Assembly (NCBI GenBank): GCA_022793095.1
Contig: JAAWCD010000115.1
Span: forward strand, 1 to 64,000
DNA length: 64,000 bases
DNA from: Oscillospiraceae bacterium
Lineage (GTDB): Bacteria; Bacillota; Clostridia; Oscillospirales; Oscillospiraceae
Direction of reading: 5' to 3'
Shown: in pieces, positions 1 through 7,121 of the stretch
How the letters are laid out: each line of letters starts with the position of its first letter
How positions within the stretch are numbered: the first letter of the stretch is position 1
Translations under genes and position numbers: made by a program
The notes under the pieces: generated by a model
The model's input: only the letters and a program-made list of their open reading frames with translations
Databases searched by the model: none
Told to the model about the DNA's origin: nothing

Positions 1-542
1 AGGTACTCGTCCAGCTCCTCCTTCTTGGGGAAGGCGATGCCGTAGATCCGCTGGAGGGTCTCCCGGTTGGAGTCTCCCCGCCAGTAGGCGGCGTTGCAGG
101 CGGTGAGCTTCAGGGCGTTGCCCTTGATCCGGCCGGTGGAATCCAGGTGGGGACCGGCGCACAGGTCGGTAAAGTCCCCTTGCTTGTAGAAGGAGATGAC
201 CGCATCCTCAGGCAGGTCGTTGATGAGCTCCACCTTGTAGGGCTCGCCTTTTTCCTCCATGAATTTGAGGGCCTCGGGCCGGGGCAGCTCGAACCGCTCC
301 AGCTTCAGCTTTTCCTTGCAGATCTTCCGCATTTCCGCTTCCAGCTCCTCCAGCTGGGTTTCCGAGAAGGGCTGGGGGGTGTCGAAGTCGTAGTAAAAGC
401 CGTTCTCAATGGCGGGGCCGATGGCCAGCTTCACCTCGGGGTGCAGCCGCTTCATGGCCTGGGCCAGAACGTGGGAGCAGGTGTGCCAGTAGGTTTTGCG
501 GTAGGTTTCATTTTCAAAGGTGTACAGGTTTTCTTCGGACAT
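1..542 (-). CDS. thrS: Threonyl-tRNA synthetase, N-terminal part (cut by window edge)
   Basis: Charges tRNA-Thr with threonine in the cytoplasm. The minus-strand reading frame opens with ATG at 540-542 behind AAGGAGCC and runs off the left edge, so only about 180 residues are visible. The visible part is the editing domain: an HTCSHVLAQAM motif (HxxxH zinc/editing histidines) near residue 20, then FYYDF and CAGPHL with its Cys/His pair. Family members usually carry a TGS domain of about 60 residues before this point. Here only about 16 residues precede the HxxxH motif, so the TGS domain is missing. The gene is preceded by a threonine-type T-box leader, which supports the identification and implies induction by uncharged tRNA-Thr. 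Confidence 0.93.
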   Translation of the reverse strand, partial: MSEENLYTFENETYRKTYWHTCSHVLAQAMKRLHPEVKLAIGPAIENGFYYDFDTPQPFSETQLEELEAEMRKICKEKLKLERFELPRPEALKFMEEKGEPYKVELINDLPEDAVISFYKQGDFTDLCAGPHLDSTGRIKGNALKLTACNAAYWRGDSNRETLQRIYGIAFPKKEELDEY

Positions 543-565
543 TTTGATGGCTCCTTTCCAGATTC

Positions 566-806
566 GGGGCAAAAAAAGCTTCACCCCTGAGTTTGGTTCA
601 GGGGTGAAGTCAAAAAACTCCACGGTTCCACCCTGCTTGCGGTCCGAGGGACCGCCGCTTTGTGACCTCTGTAACGGGAGGGCCCGGCCCGCTCCTCGCG
701 GGCGGCTCGGGAGTGGTACAGCCGCCGCTCTGCGCGGGACGCTTCCACCAATCGCGTCCCTCTCTGTGCGCCGCTTTGCGGGTTCTTCTCCGTCCTTGCC
801 AGTTTG
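566..806 (-). promoter_or_regulatory. T-box leader of thrS (threonine specifier)
   Basis: Reading the minus strand, the leader has a GC-rich stem I region, a GTACCACTCCC segment whose ACC (715-717) would be the threonine specifier, the conserved T-box AGGGTGGAACCGTG (621-634), and a terminator stem TTCACCCCTGA / TCAGGGGTGAA (about 579-609) followed by seven T (572-578). These parts are the canonical elements of tRNA-sensing transcription antitermination. The start of transcription is estimated from the promoter at 813-841. The specifier choice is inference from the helix context. Confidence 0.93.
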
Positions 807-812
807 GCTTGT

Positions 813-841
813 AGTGTAGCACTTGTGAAGGCAGTTGTCAA
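813..841 (-). promoter_or_regulatory. SigA-type promoter of thrS leader
   Basis: On the minus strand a perfect -35 TTGACA (836-841) and a -10 TACACT (813-818) are separated by 17 bases, just upstream of the T-box leader. Confidence 0.85.
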
Positions 842-995
842 GGTGGGAATTTGCGCGTCCCTCTTAAGGAAAATGTTGCTGGGATATAACTTCGGCGGTT
901 TCCTCAGAGGCACATTGAAATAACAGGAGTCCTGTGGTATAATCGGCCCAGCAATCGGAATTTTTAAGTGGATAATTATGCGAGGAGGCATTTTG

Positions 996-1373
996 ATGAC
1001 AGAACAGGATAAAGAAATAGCCATTCAGACGGTAAAAGATATTCTCCATGTTCTTCACGAAAAAAGATATGGAGATCTGCCATCCTGTGTGGATGAAATG
1101 GAGTGGGTCGATACGGAGGAAATCCGGGAGTGTATTCAGGGTACATTGGACATGAACGATTTTGATGCGTTCGATGAGTATGGCGTTCCCTGCAATTTCC
1201 ACCCACAATATGAGTACCATCATGAAGTGGAGTTTTATGAGCACCCTGAAGGCTTTGATGCAGAGTATGACCTTACCTCTGGCGGAGAACTGGTCTATCT
1301 GCGTTTGCAGCTCAGCTTTTTATACTTGGAAGGCAAAGTAAAACGTATCTTTCACACGATTGATCCAATGTGA
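996..1373 (+). CDS. Small acidic hypothetical protein
   Basis: I do not recognise this 125-residue protein. ATG at 996 is chosen because CGAGGAGG sits at 979-986; an in-frame ATG at 978 lies before that site. The product is acidic and rich in Glu, Asp, Tyr and His, with no signal peptide or membrane segment, and resembles in size and composition the small single-domain proteins found singly in clostridia. Its base composition is more AT-rich than that of its neighbours, so it may have been acquired. It is followed by its own terminator and is divergent from thrS. No toxin or partner gene is adjacent. Confidence 0.7.
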   Translation: MTEQDKEIAIQTVKDILHVLHEKRYGDLPSCVDEMEWVDTEEIRECIQGTLDMNDFDAFDEYGVPCNFHPQYEYHHEVEFYEHPEGFDAEYDLTSGGELVYLRLQLSFLYLEGKVKRIFHTIDPM

Positions 1374-1407
1374 CAATAAAAGCTACTACCGCAAATTTTC
1401 GTTTATC

Positions 1408-1440
1408 GGGCAGTCATCCATTAACGGGTGACTGCCCATT
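1408..1440 (+). terminator. Terminator after the small orphan gene
   Basis: GGGCAGTCA and TGACTGCCC pair across an ATTAA-containing loop and are followed by ATTTTGG. It lies 35 bases after the stop codon of the 996-1373 gene. Confidence 0.75.
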
Positions 1441-1586
1441 TTGGATATTTGGGCCTTACGCTTTCTCTTTCATAAAATCGTCACAAATTAGCCGGAAAAC
1501 CGTAAGAACTTAGGAAGGAAAAAGTAAGACATGGAAATCCTATCTCCGGTATGATGAACGCACCAGAGAAAAAAGGAGTCCTTGCC

Positions 1587-2636
1587 ATGAAAAAGACCAT
1601 TGCCGTTCTGTTCGGCGGCTGTTCCACCGAATATTCCGTCTCCCTCCAGTCCGCCCACGCGGTGCTGAGCGCCATTGACCAGAGCCGGTATCAGGTTCTT
1701 CCGGTGGGCATCACCCGCGCCGGGGACTGGTTTCTCTACGAAGGCCCCCTGGACCGTATCCCGGAAGACCAATGGCAGGCGTCGGACTGTGTTCCCGCCG
1801 CCCTCTCTCCCAGCCGGAGCATCCACGGCCTGCTGGTGTTCCGGCCCGCCGGGCTGGAGACCCTGCCCCTGGACGGAGCGTTTCCGGTGCTCCACGGAAA
1901 GAATGGCGAAGACGGCACAGTACAGGGCCTGCTGGAGCTGGCTGGCGTGCCGGTGGTGGGCTGCGGCGTGCTGTCCTCCGCCCTGTGCATGGACAAGGTG
2001 CGGGCCCATCAGCTGGCGGAAGCGGCAGGGGTGAAGGTCCCGCCCTGTGTGGTGCTGGACCGGCCGGAGGAGCTGGAGGAGCGCCGTGAGGAAGTCAAAC
2101 GTCTGGGCCTGCCCCTGTTTATCAAGCCGGTTCGCTCCGGGTCCTCCTATGGCATCACCAAGGCCAGCGTCTGGAGCCAGGTGCCGGAGGCGGTGGCCGA
2201 GGCCTTCCGGCACGACAATCGGGTGATTCTGGAGGCGGCGGTCCCCGGCTTCGAGGTGGGCTGCGCCGTGATGGGCACGCGGAGGCTGACCACCGGCGCG
2301 GTGGACGAGATTGAGTTGTCCAGCGGGTTCTTCAACTTTGAGGAGAAGTACACCCTGAAAACCTCTCAAATTCACATGCCCGCCCGGATTCCGGCGGAGA
2401 AGGCGGCAGAAATCAAAGACGCCGCCGCCAGGGTGTACCGGGCGCTGGACTGCGCCGGGTTCGCCCGTGTGGACCTGTTCCTCACGCCGGAGGGGGAAAT
2501 CGTCTTCAACGAGGTCAACACCATCCCCGGCTTCACCAGCCACAGCCGCTTCCCCAACATGATGAAGGGCATCGGCCTGGATTTCCCCACGCTGATTGAC
2601 CGGCTTTTGGAGGACGCGTTCTCTTCTTTTTCTTGA
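1587..2636 (+). CDS. vanG: D-alanine--D-serine ligase, VanG/VanC-like
   Basis: ATP-grasp ligase predicted to join D-Ala to D-Ser for peptidoglycan precursors that bind vancomycin weakly. The start at 1587 follows AAGGAG with 8-base spacing and gives MKKTIAVLFGGCSTEYSVS; the 349-residue length equals that typical of VanG. The omega-loop stretch EEKYTLKTSQIHMPAR (from residue 252) and FNEVNTIPGFTSHSR near the C-terminus are the forms seen in VanC/VanE/VanG D-Ser ligases rather than in housekeeping Ddl or D-Lac ligases such as VanA. It is first in a ligase-DD-peptidase-racemase array. Its TGA stop lies in the loop of a dispersed hairpin repeat. Substrate choice is inferred from family resemblance. 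Confidence 0.88.
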   Translation: MKKTIAVLFGGCSTEYSVSLQSAHAVLSAIDQSRYQVLPVGITRAGDWFLYEGPLDRIPEDQWQASDCVPAALSPSRSIHGLLVFRPAGLETLPLDGAFPVLHGKNGEDGTVQGLLELAGVPVVGCGVLSSALCMDKVRAHQLAEAAGVKVPPCVVLDRPEELEERREEVKRLGLPLFIKPVRSGSSYGITKASVWSQVPEAVAEAFRHDNRVILEAAVPGFEVGCAVMGTRRLTTGAVDEIELSSGFFNFEEKYTLKTSQIHMPARIPAEKAAEIKDAAARVYRALDCAGFARVDLFLTPEGEIVFNEVNTIPGFTSHSRFPNMMKGIGLDFPTLIDRLLEDAFSSFS

Positions 2637-2653
2637 AAGAAAAAGAAGAGAAC
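2618..2653. repeat. Dispersed hairpin repeat, copy 1 (end of vanG)
   Basis: GTTCTCTTCTTTTTCTT and its exact complement form a 17-bp stem with a GA loop. The vanG stop TGA (2634-2636) is at the loop. It may act as terminator. It pairs with copy 2 across a spacer containing a further hairpin (GGGCCCGATGGGGTCATCGGGCCC, split by its loop) at about 2692-2717. Confidence 0.85.
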
Positions 2654-2742
2654 GTTAAGCTGCGCTTGATTGCCAGACTTGCAAAACTGTAGGGCCCGAT
2701 GGGGTCATCGGGCCCTGCGGAATTGCGTTGACTGAAATAGAA

Positions 2743-2788
2743 CCAGTTTAAAGTTCTTTTGGTTCTTTTCTTTCAAGAAAAGAACAGA
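2743..2788. repeat. Dispersed hairpin repeat, copy 2 (before vanXY-like gene)
   Basis: Arm CCAGTTTAAAGTTCTTTT followed by the hairpin GTTCTTTTCTT-TC-AAGAAAAGAAC. Opposite in orientation to copy 1. Its right edge merges with the ribosome site AGAAAGGAGG of the next gene. Confidence 0.85.
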
Positions 2789-2803
2789 AAGGAGGTTTCT
2801 AAA

Positions 2804-3595
2804 TTGAGATATGTGCATCTGGACTCCGGTGTGCTCCACCGGGGCGAACTGATTCTCGTCAACCGGGACCATCCGCTGAAGCAGGAGCCCGGCCCCAGCC
2901 AGCGGGCGGAGCTGGCCCCTGGCTGTGAGCTGACCCGTCAGGCTGCGTCCATGCTGAAGCCCCTGCTGGCGGAAACCGGTCCGGGCATCGCCCTGGTCAG
3001 CGGCTGGCGGAGCTTTGACGAGCAGCAGCAGATTTTCCGTGACAGCCTCCGGGCCCACGGCGAGAAATTTACCCGCCAATATGTGGCGGTCCCAGGATGC
3101 AGCGAGCATCAAACCGGCCTGGCCATTGACCTGGGGGAGGACAGGCCCGGCCTGGATTTCCTCCGGCCCAGCTTCCCTGACCGCGGCCCCTGCGCCGCCT
3201 TCCTGCGCCGGAAGGCGGAATTCGGCTTCATCCTCCGCTACCCCGCCGGAAAGGAGTCCGTCACCGGCATTGCCTCCGAGCCCTGGCACTTCCGCTATGT
3301 GGGACGGCCCCATGCCTGGGAAATGGAGCGTCTGGGCCTCACGCTGGAGGAATATGTGGATTATCTGCGCGGCTTCTCTCAGGCCTCTCCCCTCCATGTG
3401 ACGCTGCCCGCCCTGGAACGCCAGATTGAAGTTCCTTTTGGCGCTTTTCCCTGTAAGGAAACGTATGAGATCTGGTTCGTTCCCGCGAAGCGGGGCGAAT
3501 CCCTGACCATCACCCTGCCGGACGGCCGGGGAGCCGTCCTCTCCGGCAACAATGTGGACGGCGTTGCCGTCACCTGCCCGGAGGTGACGGCATGA
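2804..3595 (+). CDS. VanXY/VanY-like D,D-peptidase
   Basis: Zinc D,D-peptidase expected to remove D-Ala-ending dipeptides or pentapeptide ends, so that only D-Ser-ending precursors persist. TTG at 2804 is chosen because AGGAGG (2790-2795) precedes it; the longer frame from 2759 would translate the upstream repeat. In the 263-residue product, SGWRSFDEQQQIF precedes SEHQTGLAIDLG (H102 and D109) and EPWHFRYVG (E159, H162), which are the zinc ligands and catalytic Glu of the VanY/VanXY family. A C-terminal extension of about 70 residues follows. No signal peptide or anchor is evident, which fits a cytoplasmic VanXY better than membrane VanY. It overlaps the next gene by 4 bases (ATGA). Confidence 0.85.
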   Translation: MRYVHLDSGVLHRGELILVNRDHPLKQEPGPSQRAELAPGCELTRQAASMLKPLLAETGPGIALVSGWRSFDEQQQIFRDSLRAHGEKFTRQYVAVPGCSEHQTGLAIDLGEDRPGLDFLRPSFPDRGPCAAFLRRKAEFGFILRYPAGKESVTGIASEPWHFRYVGRPHAWEMERLGLTLEEYVDYLRGFSQASPLHVTLPALERQIEVPFGAFPCKETYEIWFVPAKRGESLTITLPDGRGAVLSGNNVDGVAVTCPEVTA

Positions 3596-5697
3596 GGCGG
3601 CAGGGCGGACTGGATCGCTTCCGCCTGCCCGCCGCCTTCCTGGTCGTGGCCATCCACACCGGCCCCCTCACCTCCTTCACCGAAGCCGGAGACGTTTTCC
3701 TCACCAGCGTGCTGGCCAGGGTGGCCGTTCCCTTCTTCCTCATGGTCACAGGCTTCTTCCTGCATCCCCGCTGGGCCGAGGGTTGGGCCGGCATCCGGCC
3801 CGCCTGGAGGAAAACCGCCGGCCTCTACCTGGCCGCGACCCTCCTCTACCTGCCCCTGATGGTATACAAAGGGGATTTTTTACGGAAAAATTTACTTTGG
3901 GTCGAATTTCGGGACCTCCTGTTCAACGGCACCTTCTATCACCTGTGGTACTTCCCCGCCCTGCTGCTGGCCCTGCCTCTGACCCTCCTTCTCATCCGCA
4001 GTCTGGGACAGCGGGGCGCGCTGAGGGCGGCGGGTGGTCTCTACCTCCTGGGCGTGCTGGGGGACAGCTGGTACGGCCTCGCCGCGCTCCTGCCCCCGCT
4101 GGACGCCCTGTACCGTCAGCTCTTCTTCTTTTTTGACTACACCCGGAACGGGTTGTTCCTGGCCCCTCTGTTCCTTCTGCTGGGAAGCGAGCTGGCCCGC
4201 CGGCCTGAGCTCAGCCCCAAAACAGCGGCGGCTGGGCTGGGGATTTCCTTTGCGGTGATGACGGCAGAGGCGTTCTGGCTGCGGAGCATGGAATGGCCCC
4301 GGCATGACAGCATGTATCTGGCCCTGCCTCTGGTGATGGTCTTCCTGTTCTCCCTGCTGAGGAGCCGGAAGGCTCCGGGAAACAAAGCCCTGGCGGAGCT
4401 GGGACAGTCCATCTACGTCATTCATCCCTGGTCCATTGTGCTGGTTCGGGGCGGGGCGAAGGTGCTGCGGCTGACCTGGCTGCTGGTGGACAACTCCGTT
4501 CTGTTTTATTTGTCGGTTTGTGTCCTCACCGTACTGCTCAGCCTGGGCTGGGGCGGATTCTGGCGCCGGTTCGGGCCGAAGCGGAAGCCCCGGACCCGGC
4601 GGGCCTGGGTGGAGGTGGACCGCCCGGCTCTGCGGCACAATCTGAGGGAGCTGCGCTCGGTGCTGGAGGAGGGCCAGCGCATCATGGCTGTTCTCAAGGC
4701 GGAGGGCTACGGCCACGGGGCCGCTCCCCTGGCCGCTCTGCTGGAGGATGAAGGGGTGGACGCCTTTGGGACGGCCACCCTGGAGGAGGCCCTGGCCCTG
4801 CGGCGGGCAGGAGTTTGCGGCACGATTCTGGTGCTGGGCTATGTGCCGCCGGAGGCGGCGGGTCAGGCTGTCCGGCACCGGCTGACGCTGACGGTGGTGG
4901 ACGAGGCCCACGCCGCCGCCCTGGAGGAAACGGGAAAGCCGGTCCACGTCCATTGGAAAGTGGACACCGGCATGCACCGGCTGGGGGTGCCCTGGGAGCG
5001 GCTGGCAGAGGCGGTCAAGGCGGCCCCTCATCTGGTGACGGAGGGGGTGTATACCCATCTCTGTGTGTCTGACGGACGGAGCAAGGCGGAGGAATCGTTC
5101 ACCATCCGGCAGCTGGAGCGGTTCCATTCCAGCCTGGACCGGCTGGCCCAGGCTGGAATCCGCCCCAAGGAAATCCACGCTCAGGCCAGCTACGGCCTGC
5201 TCAACTACACGGGCCTTGGCTGCACGCTGGCGCGGGTGGGCATCGCCCTTTACGGCGTGCTCAGCGACGGGGTCCGTCCCAGGGGTGCGGTAGCGCTCCA
5301 GCCCGCCCTGGCGCTGAAGAGCCGGGTGGTCTCCGTTCGGACGGTGCCCGCTGGAGAGGGGGCCGGCTACGGGCTGGCCTTCCGTGCGGAGCGGGACAGC
5401 CGCCTGGCGGCGGTGTCCATCGGCTACGCCGACGGGGTGCCCCGGAGCCTGTCCGGGCGGGGGGAAGCCCTGGTGCGGGGGCAGCGGGTGTCCTTTGCAG
5501 GCCGGGTGTGCATGGACCAGCTGCTGCTGGATGTGACGGACCTCCCGGAGGTGAAGCCGGGGGATACTGTGACCCTGATCGGCCGGGACGGGGACCAGGT
5601 CCTCTCTGCCGAGGCCATGGCCGGGGCGGCAGGCACCATCACCAACGAGCTCCTCTCCCGCCTGGGGCCCCGCCTGGAGCGTGTCTTCTTTTCTTGA
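3592..5697 (+). CDS. vanT: Membrane-bound serine/alanine racemase, VanT-like
   Basis: Supplies D-serine (and D-alanine) for the ligase. The 701-residue product is a fusion: about 340 N-terminal residues form a polytopic acyltransferase-3-like membrane domain (DRFRLPAAFLVVAIHTG start, several hydrophobic helices), and the rest is a PLP alanine racemase fold starting at RRAWVEVDRPALRHNL. K369 in AVLKAEGYGHG is the PLP lysine; VSIGYADG and CMDQLLLDVTDL are further racemase motifs. Length and architecture match VanT of vanC/vanG clusters. Translation is coupled to the peptidase by an ATGA overlap. The stop TGA lies in the loop of a dispersed repeat. Confidence 0.9.
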   Translation: MRRQGGLDRFRLPAAFLVVAIHTGPLTSFTEAGDVFLTSVLARVAVPFFLMVTGFFLHPRWAEGWAGIRPAWRKTAGLYLAATLLYLPLMVYKGDFLRKNLLWVEFRDLLFNGTFYHLWYFPALLLALPLTLLLIRSLGQRGALRAAGGLYLLGVLGDSWYGLAALLPPLDALYRQLFFFFDYTRNGLFLAPLFLLLGSELARRPELSPKTAAAGLGISFAVMTAEAFWLRSMEWPRHDSMYLALPLVMVFLFSLLRSRKAPGNKALAELGQSIYVIHPWSIVLVRGGAKVLRLTWLLVDNSVLFYLSVCVLTVLLSLGWGGFWRRFGPKRKPRTRRAWVEVDRPALRHNLRELRSVLEEGQRIMAVLKAEGYGHGAAPLAALLEDEGVDAFGTATLEEALALRRAGVCGTILVLGYVPPEAAGQAVRHRLTLTVVDEAHAAALEETGKPVHVHWKVDTGMHRLGVPWERLAEAVKAAPHLVTEGVYTHLCVSDGRSKAEESFTIRQLERFHSSLDRLAQAGIRPKEIHAQASYGLLNYTGLGCTLARVGIALYGVLSDGVRPRGAVALQPALALKSRVVSVRTVPAGEGAGYGLAFRAERDSRLAAVSIGYADGVPRSLSGRGEALVRGQRVSFAGRVCMDQLLLDVTDLPEVKPGDTVTLIGRDGDQVLSAEAMAGAAGTITNELLSRLGPRLERVFFS

Positions 5698-5802
5698 AAG
5701 AAAAGAAGCAAAAGAACTTTAAACTGGTTCTACTGCTAGAGTTCCGGTAGAATCAATTTAAAGTTCTTTTTCGGTTCCTTTTTCTTGAAAGAAAAAGGAA
5801 CT
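5685..5802. repeat. Dispersed hairpin repeat pair, copies 3 and 4
   Basis: Copy 3 (5685-5728) is CTTCTTTTCTT-GA-AAGAAAAGAAG followed by AAAAGAACTTTAAACTGG. Copy 4 (5752-5802) is CAATTTAAAGTTCTTTTTC followed by a second hairpin. The two inner arms are complementary, so the whole makes an imperfect palindrome of about 118 bases. Copy 3 contains the vanT stop. Confidence 0.85.
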
Positions 5803-5875
5803 CAGAAGCTGTATTCATCGTCGAGGGATGGCGGCCAAGGACAAGCTCAGACGCCGTTCAGCTGTCACAAAGGTT
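5803..5875. repeat. Short copy of the TIR element seen at 9541-9706
   Basis: Begins AGAAGCTGTATTCAT like the element at 9541, then resembles its right part (ATGGC.., CAGACGCCGTTCA, TGTCACAAAGG). It appears to be an internally shortened or decayed copy. The rest of the 5698-6029 gap holds only repeats and AT-rich sequence. Confidence 0.55.
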
Positions 5876-5970
5876 TTTTCGAGATTTACATTGATTTGCG
5901 GCGCTGCTGACGGTATAATAAAGGCTGTCGGCAGCGCTGTTTTTAAACAGCCTGATGATAAACGAAACAG

Positions 5971-6017
5971 GCTTTAACGTTCTTTTTGCTTCTTTTTCTC
6001 TCAAGAAAAAGAAGAGA
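5971..6017. repeat. Dispersed hairpin repeat, copy 5 (before sbcD-like gene)
   Basis: CTTTAACGTTCTTTTTGCTTC followed by a TCAAGAAAAAGAAG hairpin; it adjoins the GAAAGGGG ribosome site of the next gene. Confidence 0.8.
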
Positions 6018-6029
6018 AAGGGGCATGCT

Positions 6030-7121
6030 ATGCTCAAAATACTACATGGAGCGGACTTTCATCTGGACTCCCCCTTTTCCGCGCTGCCACCGGAGCAGGC
6101 CGCCCAGCGCCGCCGGGAGCAGCGGGAGCTGCTGGACCGCTTTGCCCAGCTGGCCCGGGACCGGGACGCCGGTCTGGTCCTCCTGTCCGGCGACCTGTTC
6201 GACAGCGGAAAGACCTACTACGAGACCACCCAGGCCCTGGCCAAGGCCCTGGGTCAGATTCCCGCGCCCGTCTTCATTGCCCCTGGCAATCACGATTGGT
6301 ACGGCTCCCGTTCCCCTTACGCTTCCATCCGATGGCCGGATAACGTCCACATCTTCCGCACCCGCTCCATGGAGCGGGTGGAGCTGCCTCAGCTGGGCTG
6401 TGTGGTCTACGGCGCGGCCTTCACCGCCCCGGCGCAGGAGGAATCCCTTCTCGACGGCTTCCAGCCGGAAGCGGATTCCGGCCTCCTCCGGCTGATGGTC
6501 CTCCATGGGGACGTGGAAGCGCCCGGCGCTTACAACTCCATGACCAGGGAACAGCTGGCCGCCTCCGGCATGGATTACATCGCCTTGGGCCACGTCCACA
6601 CTGCCTCCGGCCTCCAGCAGGCGGGCAGCGTCTTCTACGCCTGCCCCGGCTGTCCTGAGGGACGGGGCTTTGACGAGCTGGACGAAAAGGGCGTGCTTTT
6701 GGTCGCTGCCCAGAAGGGCCAGGTACAGACGGAGTTTCTCCCCCTGGCCCGGCGGCAGTACCACATTCTGGACATTGACGTGACGGACAAGGCCCCCGCC
6801 CAGGCGCTGGCGGAGGTCCTGCCCCATCTGGACCCCGGCCATATTTACCGTCTCCGGCTCACCGGCGAGGCGGAGCTGGGCGCGGTCCGGCTGGACGCCC
6901 TGGCCGCCCAGGCGGAGGGGAGCTGTTACTCCGTCAGCCTCCGGGACCGGACCACCGTCCGCCGGGACCTGTGGGCCCGAAAGGGAGAGGACAGCCTGAC
7001 CGGCCTGTTCCTCACCGAGCTGGAGCGGCGGCTGGAAGCGGCGGACGAGGTGGAGCGCCAGGTGTTGACGCGGGCGGTCCGTTTTGGCATGGCCGCGCTG
7101 GAAGGAGGGGAGGACCTGTGA
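6030..7121 (+). CDS. SbcD/YhaO-like DNA exonuclease subunit (metallophosphoesterase)
   Basis: Nuclease half of an SbcCD/Mre11-Rad50-type DNA-end processing complex. ATG at 6030 follows GAAAGGGG; the upstream frame from 5955 translates the repeat. The 363-residue protein has the five calcineurin-like metal motifs in order: HGADFHLDSPF (residues 5-15), SGDLFDSG, APGNHDW, LHGDVE and ALGHVH. The C-terminal part lacks further recognisable motifs. It overlaps the ATPase gene by 4 bases (GTGA), so the two are translationally coupled as in Bacillus yhaO-yhaN. The exact role (repair, recombination) is inference. Confidence 0.88.
   Translation: MLKILHGADFHLDSPFSALPPEQAAQRRREQRELLDRFAQLARDRDAGLVLLSGDLFDSGKTYYETTQALAKALGQIPAPVFIAPGNHDWYGSRSPYASIRWPDNVHIFRTRSMERVELPQLGCVVYGAAFTAPAQEESLLDGFQPEADSGLLRLMVLHGDVEAPGAYNSMTREQLAASGMDYIALGHVHTASGLQQAGSVFYACPGCPEGRGFDELDEKGVLLVAAQKGQVQTEFLPLARRQYHILDIDVTDKAPAQALAEVLPHLDPGHIYRLRLTGEAELGAVRLDALAAQAEGSCYSVSLRDRTTVRRDLWARKGEDSLTGLFLTELERRLEAADEVERQVLTRAVRFGMAALEGGEDL

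Noticed and set aside
581..1024. Minus-strand frames in the thrS upstream region
   Set aside because: The region is a T-box leader with promoter and terminator; the frames have no ribosome site or protein-like composition.
2759..2803. N-terminal extension of the peptidase to an ATG at 2759
   Set aside because: The extra 15 residues translate the dispersed repeat; AGGAGG and TTG at 2804 fit far better. The same reasoning removed extensions at 5955, 21943 and 16326.
6971..7117. N-terminal extension of the yhaN-like protein
   Set aside because: Lies wholly within the nuclease gene and is Gly/Arg/Pro-rich nonsense; GTG at 7118 with a GTGA overlap is the natural start.
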